Below, piece by piece: positions 51,897 to 63,895 of a stretch of DNA of 64,000 nucleotides. The stretch is from Serratia oryzae. GTDB taxonomy: Bacteria; Pseudomonadota; Gammaproteobacteria; Enterobacterales; Enterobacteriaceae. Under the pieces are notes generated by a model. The model was not told the DNA's origin. It made no database searches and was given only the letters and a program-made list of their open reading frames with translations. The stretch is from NCBI RefSeq assembly GCF_001976145.1, contig NZ_MOXD01000008.1, forward strand, positions 124,001-188,000, given 5' to 3'. A program made the position numbers and the translations under genes. Each line of letters starts with the position of its first letter. Position 1 is the first letter of the stretch.

Positions 51897-52205
51897 ATGA
51901 ATCTTTCCCGTGCCGTAATACCCCTGCTGCTGATCAATCTGCTCGCAAGCTGCAGCCAGTCTGACACCACGCCCAACTCTCAGCCAGCACCCAACGTGCA
52001 GACGCAGCAAATTACCCGAATGCAAAGCGCTGGGCTGGAGAAAATGGCCACCATCAGCGCGCAGGTGCGCGGCAGCCCGATGGACGTGGAGGCCGAGATC
52101 CAGCGCAAAGCTAACGCAAACGGCGCACGTTATTACCTGATCATCATGAACAGCGATACCATCGTGCCCGGTCAATGGTACTCACAGGCGATTCTTTATC
52201 GTTGA
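51897..52205 (+). CDS. bsmA: DUF1471 lipoprotein BsmA (YjfO)
   Basis: 102 residues with a lipoprotein signal (LLASC, lipidated Cys 19) and one DUF1471 domain (AGLEKMATISAQVRGSPMDV, NGARYYLIIM). In E. coli BsmA affects biofilm and peroxide/acid stress responses. Third DUF1471 gene in the window, after the two yhcN copies. Tail to tail with aidB, with a 4-bp gap. Confidence 0.92.
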   Translation: MNLSRAVIPLLLINLLASCSQSDTTPNSQPAPNVQTQQITRMQSAGLEKMATISAQVRGSPMDVEAEIQRKANANGARYYLIIMNSDTIVPGQWYSQAILYR

Positions 52206-52209
52206 ATCT

Positions 52210-53838
52210 TTATGCCCCCATCGCTCGGTTCAGCAGCGTGTCGCATACGTTGTCCGACAACAAGCTCTCGCCGCGATGATCCAGCGTTAAATGGCACCAG
52301 GCCTCGGCAACAGGCGGGGGGCTATACTGCAACAACTGTGCAGCACAGCATAAGTCGAACAGTTGCTGGGTCAGCAAACGCCCCATTTCTTCACGTGGCT
52401 GGCGCATACGCTGCTGCCACTGCCGCCAGGCGCGATCGAACAAGCGATTCTGCCCACGCACGGCGGCAAGCTCGTGTTGCAGTACCTCACGCGCGCGCGG
52501 TAATTTATGCAGGCTGCGCAAAACGTCCAGGCACATAATATTGCCGGAGCCTTCCCAAATGCTGTTGACCGGCATTTCACGATACAGCCGTGGCAATTCG
52601 TTGTCCTCGCAATAGCCGATACCCCCCAGCACTTCCATCGCTTCAGCGATAAACGGCGCACCTTGGCGGCAGAGGCTGTATTTGGCGGCTGGCGTCAACA
52701 GGCGGCTATAAATCGCTTCCCCCTCGTTGTTGCGGGTTTCCCAGGCACGCGCCAGCCGGAACAGCAACGCCGTGTGCCCTTCAAGGCGCAATGCCATACC
52801 GGCGAGCACCTGACGCATCAGCGGTTGTTCAATTAGCGTTTTGCCGAACACCTGCCGCTGTAGCGTATGATACAGCGCTACCGACAATCCCCGCCGCATC
52901 AGGCCATGGCTACCCAGCGCGCAATCAAAACGCGTCATCCCCCCCATTTTGAGGATGTGCCGCACGCCGTCACCTTCATCCCCTAACAGCCAAGCGGTGG
53001 CATCTTGAAACTCCACTTCACTGCTGGCATTGGAGCGATTACCCAGTTTGTCTTTCAATCGCTCTAACCGCACCGCATTGCGCGTGCCATCCGGCAGAAT
53101 ACGCGGCAGGAAAAAGCAGGACAGCCCACCTTTCGTTTGCGCCAGCACCAGATGGGCGTCGCTTTGCGGTACTGAAAAAAACCATTTGTGCCCCACCAAT
53201 CGATAGGCTTCACCGTTACCCCGCCCGCCAAGCGGCACTGCGGTCGTGGTATTACTCAGAACATCCGATCCCCCCTGCTTTTCGGTCATCCCCATACCAA
53301 TCAGCAAACCGCGTTTTTGCCCTCCCGGCAGCAAATGGGGGTCATAACGATCGGAGAGCAGCGGAGCCAGCCAAGGTTGAAAGGCCGACGGCAGCGAGCG
53401 CTGCAATAAGGGAATGGCACCAAAAGTCATGGTGATGGGGCAAAGCGTTCCGGCCTCAACCTGCGCATGCAACACAAAACGTGCCGCGCGGGCAACAAAA
53501 GAGCCTAGGCGCGCATCTTCTTGCCACGGCAGATTATGAACCCGATTAGCCACCAGCCCTTGCATCAGAATGTGCCAGGCAGGGTGAAAACGCACATCAT
53601 CCAGGCGCTGCCCGGTGGCATCGTAGCGCAGCAGCTCCGGCGGGTTGGCGTTAGCCAATCGCCCCAACTCCAACGACTCCTGTGTGCCTAACTGTTGGCC
53701 GAGAGAGGCCAGAACGTCAAGATCCCAGTTGGCCTGCTCACGTTGCACCGCTTCACGCAGCGGCGTATCAGAAAGAAAAAGATTACTGTTGCCCAAGGGC
53801 TTGGGCTGGTTGAAAACCGTATGCGTATTCCAGACCAT
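52210..53838 (-). CDS. aidB: AidB, acyl-CoA-dehydrogenase-like adaptive response protein
   Basis: A 542-residue flavoprotein (E. coli 541) of the Ada regulon that binds DNA and protects it from alkylation. Conserved MTEKQGGSDVLSNTT, HKWFFSVPQSDAHLVLAQT, GMTRFDCALGSHGLMRR and EVLGGIGYCEDNELPRLYRE. No Ada box was recognised upstream. Confidence 0.97.
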   Translation of the reverse strand: MVWNTHTVFNQPKPLGNSNLFLSDTPLREAVQREQANWDLDVLASLGQQLGTQESLELGRLANANPPELLRYDATGQRLDDVRFHPAWHILMQGLVANRVHNLPWQEDARLGSFVARAARFVLHAQVEAGTLCPITMTFGAIPLLQRSLPSAFQPWLAPLLSDRYDPHLLPGGQKRGLLIGMGMTEKQGGSDVLSNTTTAVPLGGRGNGEAYRLVGHKWFFSVPQSDAHLVLAQTKGGLSCFFLPRILPDGTRNAVRLERLKDKLGNRSNASSEVEFQDATAWLLGDEGDGVRHILKMGGMTRFDCALGSHGLMRRGLSVALYHTLQRQVFGKTLIEQPLMRQVLAGMALRLEGHTALLFRLARAWETRNNEGEAIYSRLLTPAAKYSLCRQGAPFIAEAMEVLGGIGYCEDNELPRLYREMPVNSIWEGSGNIMCLDVLRSLHKLPRAREVLQHELAAVRGQNRLFDRAWRQWQQRMRQPREEMGRLLTQQLFDLCCAAQLLQYSPPPVAEAWCHLTLDHRGESLLSDNVCDTLLNRAMGA

Positions 53839-53961
53839 TGTTTGACTCCCTGATTAACTATCAAGGTCATTATGGTCGCTGAGGGGATTTCTGCCGGAGA
53901 CGGGATCACAAGATGGAAGATTGGAGATAGAGGCGTAGAATCCCCGCCCCTGAGATAACGT

Positions 53962-54087
53962 TATACTCTAAATAATTCGAGTTGCATGTAGGCGGCAAGT
54001 CCGAGAGTCGCCAGGAGCATAGCTCACTATGTGACTGGTGCGAACGGACGCAGCCAACACCCAGGCAACTTGAAGTATGACGAGTAT
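53962..54087. repeat. ERIC element 3 (126 bp)
   Basis: Ends TATACTCTAAATAATTCGAG and CTTGAAGTATGACGAGTATG are inverted; the core has CAGGAGCATAGCTCACTATG and GCAGCCAACACC. It lies between aidB and rlmB; its right end is 1 bp from the rlmB stop codon, so the rlmB transcript ends in or reads through it. Confidence 0.87.
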
Positions 54088-54088
54088 G

Positions 54089-54820
54089 TCAGCTACGCTG
54101 ACGCACCGCTTCAAACAGACATATCCCGGTAGCCACCGAAACGTTGAGTGAGGAAACCGTGCCCGCCATCGGGATACTGATCAGTTCATCACAATGCTCG
54201 CGGGTCAAACGACGCATACCTTCACCTTCGGCCCCCATCACCAGCGCCATCGGCCCGGTCATTTTGCTTTGGTATAGCGTATGGTCGGCCTCACCGGCAG
54301 TCCCCACGATCCAGATATTCATCTCTTGCAGCAGACGCAAAGTACGCGCCAGATTGGTGACGCTGATCAACGGCACGTTTTCCGCCGCACCGCAGGCCAC
54401 TTTCTTCGCCGTCGCGTTCAGTTGCGCAGAGCGATCGCGCGGGACAATCACCGCATGCACTCCGGCCGCATCGGCGCTGCGCAGGCAGGCACCGAGGTTG
54501 TGCGGATCGGTCACGCCGTCCAGCACCAGCAGGAAGGGGGTTTCGATGCTTTCCAGCAGGCCCGGCAAGTCGTTTTCCTGATATTTGCGCCCTTCACGCA
54601 CCCGCGCGATGATTCCCTGATGAACCGCGCCTTCCGCCTTTTCATCCAGCCATTGGCGGTTAGCCACCTGGATCACGATGCCGGTCGCTTCCAGTTCGGC
54701 AATCAGCGGTTGCAGGCGACGATCGTCGCGCCCTTTGAGGATAAACACTTCCAGGAAGCGTTGTGGATCGCGCTCTAATAGGGCTTTGACGGCGTGAATA
54801 CCGTAAATAATTTCGCTCAT
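54089..54820 (-). CDS. rlmB: 23S rRNA 2'-O-ribose G2251 methyltransferase RlmB
   Basis: SPOUT methyltransferase modifying G2251 of the P-loop. 243 residues, the E. coli length. N-terminal substrate-binding domain ([19 protein letters not shown]) and knotted SPOUT domain with [28 protein letters not shown] and [10 protein letters not shown]. Downstream of rnr in the nsrR-rnr-rlmB unit. Confidence 0.98.
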   Translation of the reverse strand: MSEIIYGIHAVKALLERDPQRFLEVFILKGRDDRRLQPLIAELEATGIVIQVANRQWLDEKAEGAVHQGIIARVREGRKYQENDLPGLLESIETPFLLVLDGVTDPHNLGACLRSADAAGVHAVIVPRDRSAQLNATAKKVACGAAENVPLISVTNLARTLRLLQEMNIWIVGTAGEADHTLYQSKMTGPMALVMGAEGEGMRRLTREHCDELISIPMAGTVSSLNVSVATGICLFEAVRQRS

Positions 54821-54839
54821 GATGCTCTTTTAACTGTGC

Positions 54840-54858
54840 GGCCGGGGGAAACCCGGCC
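54840..54858 (-). repeat. Stem-loop between rnr and rlmB
   Basis: GGCCGGG/CCCGGCC hairpin with a 5-nt loop in the 60-bp gap. No T run; probably an mRNA processing or stability element. Confidence 0.5.
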
Positions 54859-54880
54859 GGGGATAATAACGTGCTGCCGG

Positions 54881-57367
54881 TTAACCCTGTGCAGCACCTT
54901 TGCTCTTGCTGGCGCGTTTGGCTTTGGTCGCTGCCGCTATCTTTTTGGTTTTTTCAGACGGTTTCTTGGCTTTCGCCTTTTTGTCTTTCTTCACCTTATC
55001 GGCAGGTTTGGCCCCTTCTTTGCGGAAGGCACTGTCCGGCTCAAAGTTGGCCGGTGGTTTGCCGCCACGGCGCTTTGGCTTGGCCTGAGAACGCCCCGCA
55101 CCGGCACCATCACGCAAGGTACGCTGGCCACCGTTTTTGGCGCGCTCGCGTTCAGTTTTGCCTTCACCACGCGGTTTACGGGTGCTGGAGACCAATGCGA
55201 AGTCGATCTTGCGCTCGTCCATATGCACCGCATCAACGCGGATCTCTACCGTATCCCCCAGGCGATAAACCATGCCGGAAGACTCGCCGATCAGCCGCTG
55301 GCCAATATTATCGTAGCGATAGTAATCGTTATCCAGCGTTGATACGTGCACCAACCCGTCGATAAACAGATCGTTCAAGCGGACAAAGAAGCCAAAACCG
55401 GTGACGCTGGCAATAATGCCGCTGAACACTTCACCGACATGATCCTGCATGAAGTCACACTTCAGCCAGTCGGCTACGTTACGCGTGGCTTCATCCGCAC
55501 GGCGCTCGGTCATCGAGCAATGTGCGCCCAGTTGCAGCATCTCTTCAAACTCGCTGTGCCAGCCGCCGGTCGGAGTCCAGCGCTCTTTCTGCTCACCATG
55601 CTCTTTAGCCAGCAGGTACTTGATGGCACGGTGTAATGACAGATCCGGATAACGGCGGATCGGCGACGTAAAGTGCCCATAAGACGCCAGTGCCAGGCCA
55701 AAGTGACCGCGGTTTTCTGGATCGTAGATCGCCTGTTTCATTGAACGCAGCAGCATGGTTTGCAGCATTTCACGATCCGGGCGATCCGCCACTTCATCCA
55801 TCAGGGTGGCGTAGTCTTTCGGCTGCGGCTTCAAACCGCCGCCCAGCGTCAGGCCCAGCTCGCTCAACACGCTGCGCAACGCAGAGATGTGATCGTCACT
55901 TGGGCGATCGTGCACGCGGAACAGCGCCGGTTCGCCGTTCTTTTCCACAAAACGCGCGGCAGCGATGTTCGCCATGATCATACATTCTTCGATCAGCTTG
56001 TGCGCGTCGTTACGTACCGTAGGTTCCACGCGCTCAATGCGCCGCTCGGCGTTGAAGATAAACTTGGCTTCTTCAGTTTCGAAGGCAATACCACCGCGCT
56101 CAGCGCGCGCCTGATCCAATACTTTATACAGGGCATGCAGTTCCTGCAGATGCTTAACCAGCGGATGATACTGCTCACGCAGATCCTGATCGCCCTGCAG
56201 AATATGCCAGACTTTGGTATAGGTTAAACGCGCATGGGAGCTCATCACCGCTTCGTAGAATTTGTGCGAAGACAGCCTGCCCTGAGCGGAGATGGTCATC
56301 TCACACACCATGCACAGGCGGTCAACCTGTGGGTTGAGCGAACACAGGCCGTTGGACAGCACTTCCGGCAGCATCGGGACCACTTCAGACGGGAAATAGA
56401 CCGAGGTGCCACGGCTGCGGGCTTCGTCATCCAGTGCGGTACGCGGGCGCACGTAATAGCTGACGTCGGCAATGGCTACCCACAGGCGCCAGCCGCCGCC
56501 GCGCTTTTTCTCACAAAACACCGCATCATCGAAGTCGCGCGCATCTTCGCCATCAATGGTGACCAGCGGCAGATGGCGCAGATCGACACGCCCTTTCTTG
56601 GCGGCCTCTGGCACTTGCTCACTGAGATCGGCCACCTGTTTTTCCACCTGTGGTGGCCAGGTATGGGGGATCTCGTGGGTACGCAATGCGATATCTACCG
56701 CCATGCTGGTGCCCATTTTATCGCCCAGAACTTCAACGATCTTGCCAACCGCTTTGGTACGCCGCGTTGGGCGCTGGGTCAGTTCCACCACCACCATATA
56801 GCCCATGCGCGCACCGCTGATGGAATCGGCTGGGATCAGGATATCGAAGCTCAGGCGGCCATCATCCGGCACCACAAAACCGGTACCGGCATCGGTAAAG
56901 TAGCGGCCAACGATCTGGCTGGTCTTTGGCACCAGTACGCGCACGATACGCGCTTCGCGGCGGCCTTTGCGATCTTCACCCAAGGGTTGTGCCAGCACCA
57001 CGTCGCCGTGGATCGCCATTTTCATCTGTTCAGCGGAGAGATAGAGATCGTCTTTGCGGCCATCAACGCGCAGGAAGCCGAAGCCGTCGCGGTGCCCAAT
57101 CACGGTGCCACGCAGCAGGTCCAGACGCTCCGGCAGCGCATAGCACTGGCGGCGGGTAAACACTAACTGCCCGTCACGCTCCATCGCCCGCAGGCGACGA
57201 CGCAACGCTTCCAACTGTTCTTCACCGGACAAATTCAGTTCATTACCCAACTCTTCGCGGCTGGCCGGCGTTTCACGTTTCGCCAAGTGGGCCAGGATAA
57301 ATTCACGACTCGGAATTGGGGATTCGTATTTTTCTGCTTCTCGTTCCAGGAATGGATCTTGTGACAT
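54881..57367 (-). CDS. rnr: Exoribonuclease R
   Basis: Processive 3'-5' exoribonuclease that degrades structured RNA and takes part in tmRNA quality control. 828 residues (E. coli 813): N-terminal winged helix ([20 protein letters not shown]), two cold-shock domains, RNB domain with active-site aspartates in [13 protein letters not shown] (about 275-287), S1 domain ([20 protein letters not shown]) and a Lys-rich tail (about 735-828) longer than in E. coli. 59 bp after nsrR. Confidence 0.98.
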   Translation of the reverse strand: MSQDPFLEREAEKYESPIPSREFILAHLAKRETPASREELGNELNLSGEEQLEALRRRLRAMERDGQLVFTRRQCYALPERLDLLRGTVIGHRDGFGFLRVDGRKDDLYLSAEQMKMAIHGDVVLAQPLGEDRKGRREARIVRVLVPKTSQIVGRYFTDAGTGFVVPDDGRLSFDILIPADSISGARMGYMVVVELTQRPTRRTKAVGKIVEVLGDKMGTSMAVDIALRTHEIPHTWPPQVEKQVADLSEQVPEAAKKGRVDLRHLPLVTIDGEDARDFDDAVFCEKKRGGGWRLWVAIADVSYYVRPRTALDDEARSRGTSVYFPSEVVPMLPEVLSNGLCSLNPQVDRLCMVCEMTISAQGRLSSHKFYEAVMSSHARLTYTKVWHILQGDQDLREQYHPLVKHLQELHALYKVLDQARAERGGIAFETEEAKFIFNAERRIERVEPTVRNDAHKLIEECMIMANIAAARFVEKNGEPALFRVHDRPSDDHISALRSVLSELGLTLGGGLKPQPKDYATLMDEVADRPDREMLQTMLLRSMKQAIYDPENRGHFGLALASYGHFTSPIRRYPDLSLHRAIKYLLAKEHGEQKERWTPTGGWHSEFEEMLQLGAHCSMTERRADEATRNVADWLKCDFMQDHVGEVFSGIIASVTGFGFFVRLNDLFIDGLVHVSTLDNDYYRYDNIGQRLIGESSGMVYRLGDTVEIRVDAVHMDERKIDFALVSSTRKPRGEGKTERERAKNGGQRTLRDGAGAGRSQAKPKRRGGKPPANFEPDSAFRKEGAKPADKVKKDKKAKAKKPSEKTKKIAAATKAKRASKSKGAAQG

Positions 57368-57426
57368 TGAGGTTCCTCCGTTGTCATCAGCAGGGTGTCG
57401 CTGAGCCTTGTGTTCTCAGCGACGCT

Positions 57427-57852
57427 TTATTCAACAAGCAACAGCTTGTAGAGCGGCGGATTTTCCTCAACCATATCGGCCAAAGTATGCTTATCCAGCT
57501 CTTCAAGGAAATTTTGTACGCTCTGGTAGAGCACCTGCTTCAGGCGACAGGCTGAGGTGATATGGCAAAATTCACGGCTGCAGTTAACCAACGAAAGCGG
57601 TTCCAAAGCACGCACCACATCGCCAAGGCGAATGGTTTCAGCCGGTTTACCCAAACGGATGCCGCCGTTTTTGCCACGCACGGCGGTGACAAAGCCTTCG
57701 CGGCTCAGTTGGTTGATGATTTTTACCATATGGTTGCGTGAAACGCCGTACACCTCCGTCACTTCCGAGATGCTGGTCATTCTGTCCGCTGGCAATGATG
57801 CCAGATAGATCAATGCCCGCAGGCCATAATCAGTAAAACTTGTTAACTGCAC
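57427..57852 (-). CDS. nsrR: Nitric-oxide-sensing repressor NsrR
   Basis: Rrf2-family iron-sulfur repressor of NO-detoxification genes. 141 residues as in E. coli. DNA-binding region STEV-type [19 protein letters not shown] and three cluster cysteines C91, C96 and C102 ([15 protein letters not shown]). First gene ahead of rnr-rlmB. Confidence 0.97.
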   Translation of the reverse strand: MQLTSFTDYGLRALIYLASLPADRMTSISEVTEVYGVSRNHMVKIINQLSREGFVTAVRGKNGGIRLGKPAETIRLGDVVRALEPLSLVNCSREFCHITSACRLKQVLYQSVQNFLEELDKHTLADMVEENPPLYKLLLVE

Positions 57853-58013
57853 GTCTACCTCTGGGTATCAGGTTACTTGACTGATTTTGGATGACTCTCT
57901 TGGATAATAAACCAGCCGGAGAGTTCGCAGCTAATTATTTAGCGCTGAGAAGCCCCTTATCTAGCAGAATGGAAGGATTTTTTGATGTGAAACCACAATC
58001 GGAGAGAATAAAT

Positions 58014-58046
58014 GAGAAAAACAAACCGGGACTAGGCCCGGTTTGT
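58014..58046 (-). terminator. purA terminator
   Basis: ACAAACCGGG/CCCGGTTTGT, a 10-bp stem with a 6-nt loop, followed on the minus strand by TTTTTCTCATTTATT. Lies 19 bp after purA and before nsrR. Confidence 0.85.
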
Positions 58047-58065
58047 GTGATGGGATAGCAAATGA

Positions 58066-59412
<1,347 letters not shown>

Positions 59413-59461
59413 TCAGTTTCAGCACTTTTAGCATACGATTGCATACTTTTTCGGCTAAAAT

Positions 59462-59662
59462 TTAAACCCCTGTACGGCTACGCAACATGTAGTAGATCAC
59501 ACAGCCTGCAACCACTATTCCACCGCCAAAACGCCGCAATGTGGAATCCGGCAACTGTGTCATCGCCAGGATCATTTTGCGCCAAGCCTGTGGAAACAGC
59601 ATCGGCCCCAGTCCTTCCAATACCAAAACCAGCCCGAGGGCCAGCCAAATCGTCGAGTTCAT
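59462..59662 (-). CDS. yjeT: DUF2065 small membrane protein YjeT
   Basis: 66 residues from the ATG at 59662 (MNSTIWLALGLVLVLEGLGP; E. coli 65). Two hydrophobic helices (about 4-24 and 46-62). Function unknown. Lies between hflC and purA as in E. coli. Confidence 0.94.
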   Translation of the reverse strand: MNSTIWLALGLVLVLEGLGPMLFPQAWRKMILAMTQLPDSTLRRFGGGIVVAGCVIYYMLRSRTGV

Positions 59663-59675
59663 CTCTTCCCCCAAT

Positions 59676-59702
59676 TAAGAAGGGCCCGTAATTAACGGGC
59701 CC
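59676..59702 (-). terminator. hflC terminator
   Basis: GGGCCCGT/ACGGGCCC stem with a 5-nt loop, followed on the minus strand by TTCTTAATT, between hflC and yjeT. Perhaps a partial terminator of the miaA-hfq-hflXKC superoperon. Confidence 0.65.
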
Positions 59703-59722
59703 CTGGTATCACTTTACTGGCA

Positions 59723-60733
59723 TTATCTATTGCGAGTAGGTTCCGACGATTTCATGTAGCGGAAGAAATCGCTTTCCGGGCTCAACACCATCACGTCCTG
59801 GTTGCCTGGGCCGAAGCTGGCCTCATAAGCACGCAGGCTACGGATGAAAGCATAAAAATCCGGATCCTGGCTGAAGGCCGCGGCGAACAACCTGGCCGCT
59901 TCTGCATCACCGGCACCGCGAGTGATACGCGCCTGCCGCTCTGCTTCCGCGATCGTACGGGTCACTTCGTAGTCGGCAGTGGCGCGCAACTTCTCGGCTT
60001 CTTCCTGGCCTTGTGAACGGTGACGACGGGCTACCGCTTCACGCTCTGCGCGCATACGCTGGAAGATCGCATCAGACACTTCCGCCGGCAGGTTGATCTG
60101 CTTGATCCGCACGTCAACCACTTCGATCCCCAGCGCCGCCATGCTGTTCGGATTAACGGCTGGCTGCTTGCCCGTGGTTTCCCGCTCAACGCGCGCTGCA
60201 GCAGAAGCAATAGCATCATCCGCTTCCGTGGTCGCGGCTTCTTCACCGTCACCAACGGTACCGGTGTTCAGCGCATCACGCACGTCGGCCATCAGGCGAC
60301 CACGCGAGTCTGTGACGATATCACGCACGTCCAGACGACCAATCTCAGAACGCAGACGGTCACTGAACTTACGTTTCAGCAGCACTTCTGCCTGAGAAAC
60401 GTCACCACCACCGGTGGCTAGGTAGTAGCGGCTGAAATCACTGATACGCCATTTCAGGTAAGAATCGACGATCAGGTCTTTCTTCTCGCTGGTAACAAAG
60501 CGATCGGCCTGGTTATCCATGGTCTGGATACGTGCATCCAGCTTTTTCACGGTTTCAACGAACGGGATCTTGAAGTGCAGACCCGGTGCATACACCAGTG
60601 GTTTGTTTTCGTTGTCGCGCAGTACTTTGCCGAAACGCAGCACAATGCCGCGCTCGCCTTCCTGTACCACAAACATTGAGGTATAGAGTGCTACCAGCAC
60701 CACAGCGACGATAACTATGAAAGACTTACGCAT
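59723..60733 (-). CDS. hflC: HflC, SPFH/band-7 membrane protein modulating FtsH
   Basis: 336 residues (E. coli 334). One N-terminal membrane helix (about 4-22) and a periplasmic SPFH domain (VQEGERGIVLRFGKVLRD). With HflK it forms a cage around FtsH hexamers. 3 bp after hflK. Confidence 0.97.
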   Translation of the reverse strand: MRKSFIVIVAVVLVALYTSMFVVQEGERGIVLRFGKVLRDNENKPLVYAPGLHFKIPFVETVKKLDARIQTMDNQADRFVTSEKKDLIVDSYLKWRISDFSRYYLATGGGDVSQAEVLLKRKFSDRLRSEIGRLDVRDIVTDSRGRLMADVRDALNTGTVGDGEEAATTEADDAIASAAARVERETTGKQPAVNPNSMAALGIEVVDVRIKQINLPAEVSDAIFQRMRAEREAVARRHRSQGQEEAEKLRATADYEVTRTIAEAERQARITRGAGDAEAARLFAAAFSQDPDFYAFIRSLRAYEASFGPGNQDVMVLSPESDFFRYMKSSEPTRNR

Positions 60734-60736
60734 TGA

Positions 60737-62002
60737 TTATTCTCTCCCTACGCGAGTGTTGTCGCTACGCTGCGTATTTGCACGGCGTTGGTCCATGATC
60801 GAACCCGCGCTGGTGCTACTGGTGCCCGCATCTGCCGTATTGCTGGTAGAAGGAGCTGGGTTGAGACGAATCAGGCTGGTATCTTTACTGCCTTCGGTCG
60901 CCGCTTTACCGGTCTGGCCACGCAACATCTGATCCAGTGGTAACACCATCAGGTTGTTGTTACCTTTGTCATTCACCAGCACCTTGCGGGTATGGCTCAG
61001 GACTTTTTCCATGGTTTCGATATACAGACGCTCGCGGGTAATTTCCGGTGCAGATTTGTATTCCGGCAACAGTTTGGCAAAGCGCGCCACTTCACCCTGA
61101 GCTTCCAGAACCGTACGGGCCTCATAGGCTCTGGCGTCTTCTAACAGACGCTGTGCCTGACCGTTAGCACGCGGCTGAACTTCGTTGGCATAAGCTTCCG
61201 CTTCACGGATGTATTGCTGTTCGTTCTCACGTGCGGCAATCGCATCATCAAACGCGGCTTTTACCTCTTCCGGCGGACGTGCAGCCTGGAAGTTGACGTC
61301 CAGCAGAGTGATCCCCATTTTGTACGGACGAATGGTTTCTTCCAGTACACGCTGAGTGTCGCTACGCACGATGGTACGGCCTTCGGTCAGGATCTTGTCC
61401 ATGGTGTATTTGCCGATAACGCCACGCAGCGCACTGTCGGTAGCCTGTCTCAGGCTATCATTGGCATCGGTCACGCTGAACAGATAGGCTGCCGGATCGG
61501 TCACGCGGTACTGCACGTTCATTTCTACGCGCACCACGTTTTCGTCGGACGTCAGCATCACACCGGAGGCTGCCAGTTCACGCACCGATTCCACGTTCAC
61601 TGGCCGCACTTCATCAATAAAGGTCGGTTTCCAGTTCAGGCCCGGCTGTACCAGGTGGCTGAACTTACCAAAGCGTGTTACCACGCCGCGCTCGGCTTCT
61701 TTGATGGTATAGAAACCGCTTGCGGCCCAGATCACCACCGCCGCAACCGCAGCAATACCGATAATTCGGCCACTGAAGTTCGGCCCGGCAGAACCCGTGC
61801 CACCGCTGTTATTGCTGTTGGAGCCTTTGCCCCCGCCCAGGCTGCTCAATTTCTTGCTCAGCTTGCGGAAGATATCATCTAAATCCGGTGGCCCTTGATC
61901 GCGACCGCCTTTATTGTTACCGCCAGAGTTGCCGCCATTGTTATTGCTGCTCCCCCACGGGTCGCGGTCCTGTCCGTTATTACCGGGCTGATTCCACGCC
62001 AT
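60737..62002 (-). CDS. hflK: HflK, SPFH/band-7 membrane protein modulating FtsH
   Basis: 421 residues (E. coli 419). A Gly/Asn-rich cytoplasmic N-terminus (MAWNQPGNNGQDRDPWG), one membrane helix (about 79-99) and an SPFH domain (IKEAERGVVTRFGKFSHLVQ). Partner of HflC and FtsH. Confidence 0.97.
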   Translation of the reverse strand: MAWNQPGNNGQDRDPWGSSNNNGGNSGGNNKGGRDQGPPDLDDIFRKLSKKLSSLGGGKGSNSNNSGGTGSAGPNFSGRIIGIAAVAAVVIWAASGFYTIKEAERGVVTRFGKFSHLVQPGLNWKPTFIDEVRPVNVESVRELAASGVMLTSDENVVRVEMNVQYRVTDPAAYLFSVTDANDSLRQATDSALRGVIGKYTMDKILTEGRTIVRSDTQRVLEETIRPYKMGITLLDVNFQAARPPEEVKAAFDDAIAARENEQQYIREAEAYANEVQPRANGQAQRLLEDARAYEARTVLEAQGEVARFAKLLPEYKSAPEITRERLYIETMEKVLSHTRKVLVNDKGNNNLMVLPLDQMLRGQTGKAATEGSKDTSLIRLNPAPSTSNTADAGTSSTSAGSIMDQRRANTQRSDNTRVGRE

Positions 62003-62093
62003 GTTTTAGCTCCATTATTCTGTGATTGGGTACTTCAGGCTAACGCTTAATCCACGCGGCATTAAGCGAGCACTCAAATGTAACAGTATATGA

Positions 62094-63374
62094 TCATACG
62101 ATAAAGTTAATCAGATCCTGTTCCTGCTTACAGAGGCGACGCCATTCAACGATCGGCATGCGTACCACCACACCGATACTGCCGTCCTCTTCATTCCATT
62201 CTTTTTCGATTGCCTGAAGCTGATAAAAACGGCTACGAAGACGACCCGCCTGCGGAGGTAAACGCAGTTCATAATGCGCGATTTCCCCCGATAAGCGCTC
62301 CGTCAACGCCTGAAATAGCAACGGGATACCTTCTCCACTGGCGGCGGACAGCCACACGCGGATCGGTAAGTTTTCATCGTTGCGATCGATACGCGGGACA
62401 AAATCATCCAACATATCTATTTTGTTCATCACGAGCAGTGATGGGATCTCATCCGACTCAATCTCTGCCAATACGGTATTCACCGCTTCAATGTTCTCTT
62501 CCACCCGGGTATCCGCAGCGTCGATCACATGTAACAGCAGAGAGGCCTGGCGCGTTTCCTGCAGCGTCGCTTTAAACGCGGCAACAAGATCGTGCGGCAG
62601 GTGCCGGATAAAGCCTACGGTATCCGCCAACACGGTATCGCCCACGTCCGCTACGTCAATACGCCGCAGGGTAGGATCCAGGGTGGCAAATAGCTGATCT
62701 GCCACATAAACCTCGGCAGATGTCATTCGGTTGAACAGAGTGGATTTACCGGCGTTGGTGTACCCCACCAGCGATACGGTTGGCACATCGGCACGGGTAC
62801 GGGCTCGCCGCCCCTGCTCGCGCTGCTTCTCTACCCGCTCAAGGCGCTTGAGAATCAGGCTGATGCGATCGCGCAGTAAACGACGGTCGGTTTCTAGCTG
62901 GGTTTCCCCCGGTCCGCGCAGGCCAATCCCCCCTTTCTGACGTTCAAGGTGTGTCCAGCCACGAACCAGACGGGTGGCAATATGGCGCAACTGCGCCAGC
63001 TCTACCTGCAGCTTACCTTCATGAGTACGGGCACGCTGGGCAAAGATATCTAAAATCAACCCGGTGCGATCGATCACCCGGCATTCACACAGGCGTTCGA
63101 GATTTCTCTCCTGCGCCGGGGAAAGGGAATGATCAAACAGGACAACAGACGCGCCACTGGCTTTCACTGCATCTGCAATTTCTTCGGCCTTTCCTTCACC
63201 GACAAAGTATTTGGGATGCGGCGCTTTGCGGCTACCCGTCACCACTTGCAAAGCCTCAACACCCGCAGAGGACACCAGCGACTCGAACTCACTGAGATCT
63301 TCTGTATCTTTGTCTTGCGAGAAATAGATATGAACCAGGACGGCCTGCTCACCGGCTTCATAACGGTCAAACAA
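62094..63374 (-). CDS. hflX: Ribosome-associated GTPase HflX
   Basis: Splits stalled or heat-damaged 70S ribosomes. 426 residues, the E. coli length. Start codon TTG at 63374 ([19 protein letters not shown]) with GAGAGG 8 nt upstream. N-terminal HflX domain with [19 protein letters not shown] domain with GYTNAGKST near 203-211, DTVGFI and NKID. Confidence 0.97.
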   Translation of the reverse strand: MFDRYEAGEQAVLVHIYFSQDKDTEDLSEFESLVSSAGVEALQVVTGSRKAPHPKYFVGEGKAEEIADAVKASGASVVLFDHSLSPAQERNLERLCECRVIDRTGLILDIFAQRARTHEGKLQVELAQLRHIATRLVRGWTHLERQKGGIGLRGPGETQLETDRRLLRDRISLILKRLERVEKQREQGRRARTRADVPTVSLVGYTNAGKSTLFNRMTSAEVYVADQLFATLDPTLRRIDVADVGDTVLADTVGFIRHLPHDLVAAFKATLQETRQASLLLHVIDAADTRVEENIEAVNTVLAEIESDEIPSLLVMNKIDMLDDFVPRIDRNDENLPIRVWLSAASGEGIPLLFQALTERLSGEIAHYELRLPPQAGRLRSRFYQLQAIEKEWNEEDGSIGVVVRMPIVEWRRLCKQEQDLINFIV

Positions 63375-63411
63375 GCGTGCAACCTCTCAAACGGACAAAA
63401 ACCGCGAGTTT

Positions 63412-63448
63412 GGGGAGCATGAACAGCACTTTACTGTTTATGCTCCCC
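63412..63448 (-). repeat. Long stem-loop between hfq and hflX
   Basis: GGGGAGCAT...ATGCTCCCC continued by AACAG/CTGTT, a 15-bp stem with one G-T pair and a 7-nt loop, 24 bp after the hfq stop. On the minus strand a T run occurs only 11 bp later, so it may stabilise the hfq 3' end or weakly terminate. Confidence 0.6.
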
Positions 63449-63472
63449 GTCATGGTTGACTCGCAACGCGCC

Positions 63473-63793
<321 letters not shown>

Positions 63794-63895
63794 TTATTTG
63801 CTTGTTGTTTGTAACTAAGAACCTATCGGCTCTAAAATAAACGACCTAAAAAATTTGCGCGCTGAATACTCATCAATTGTACACAATCACTCAAC

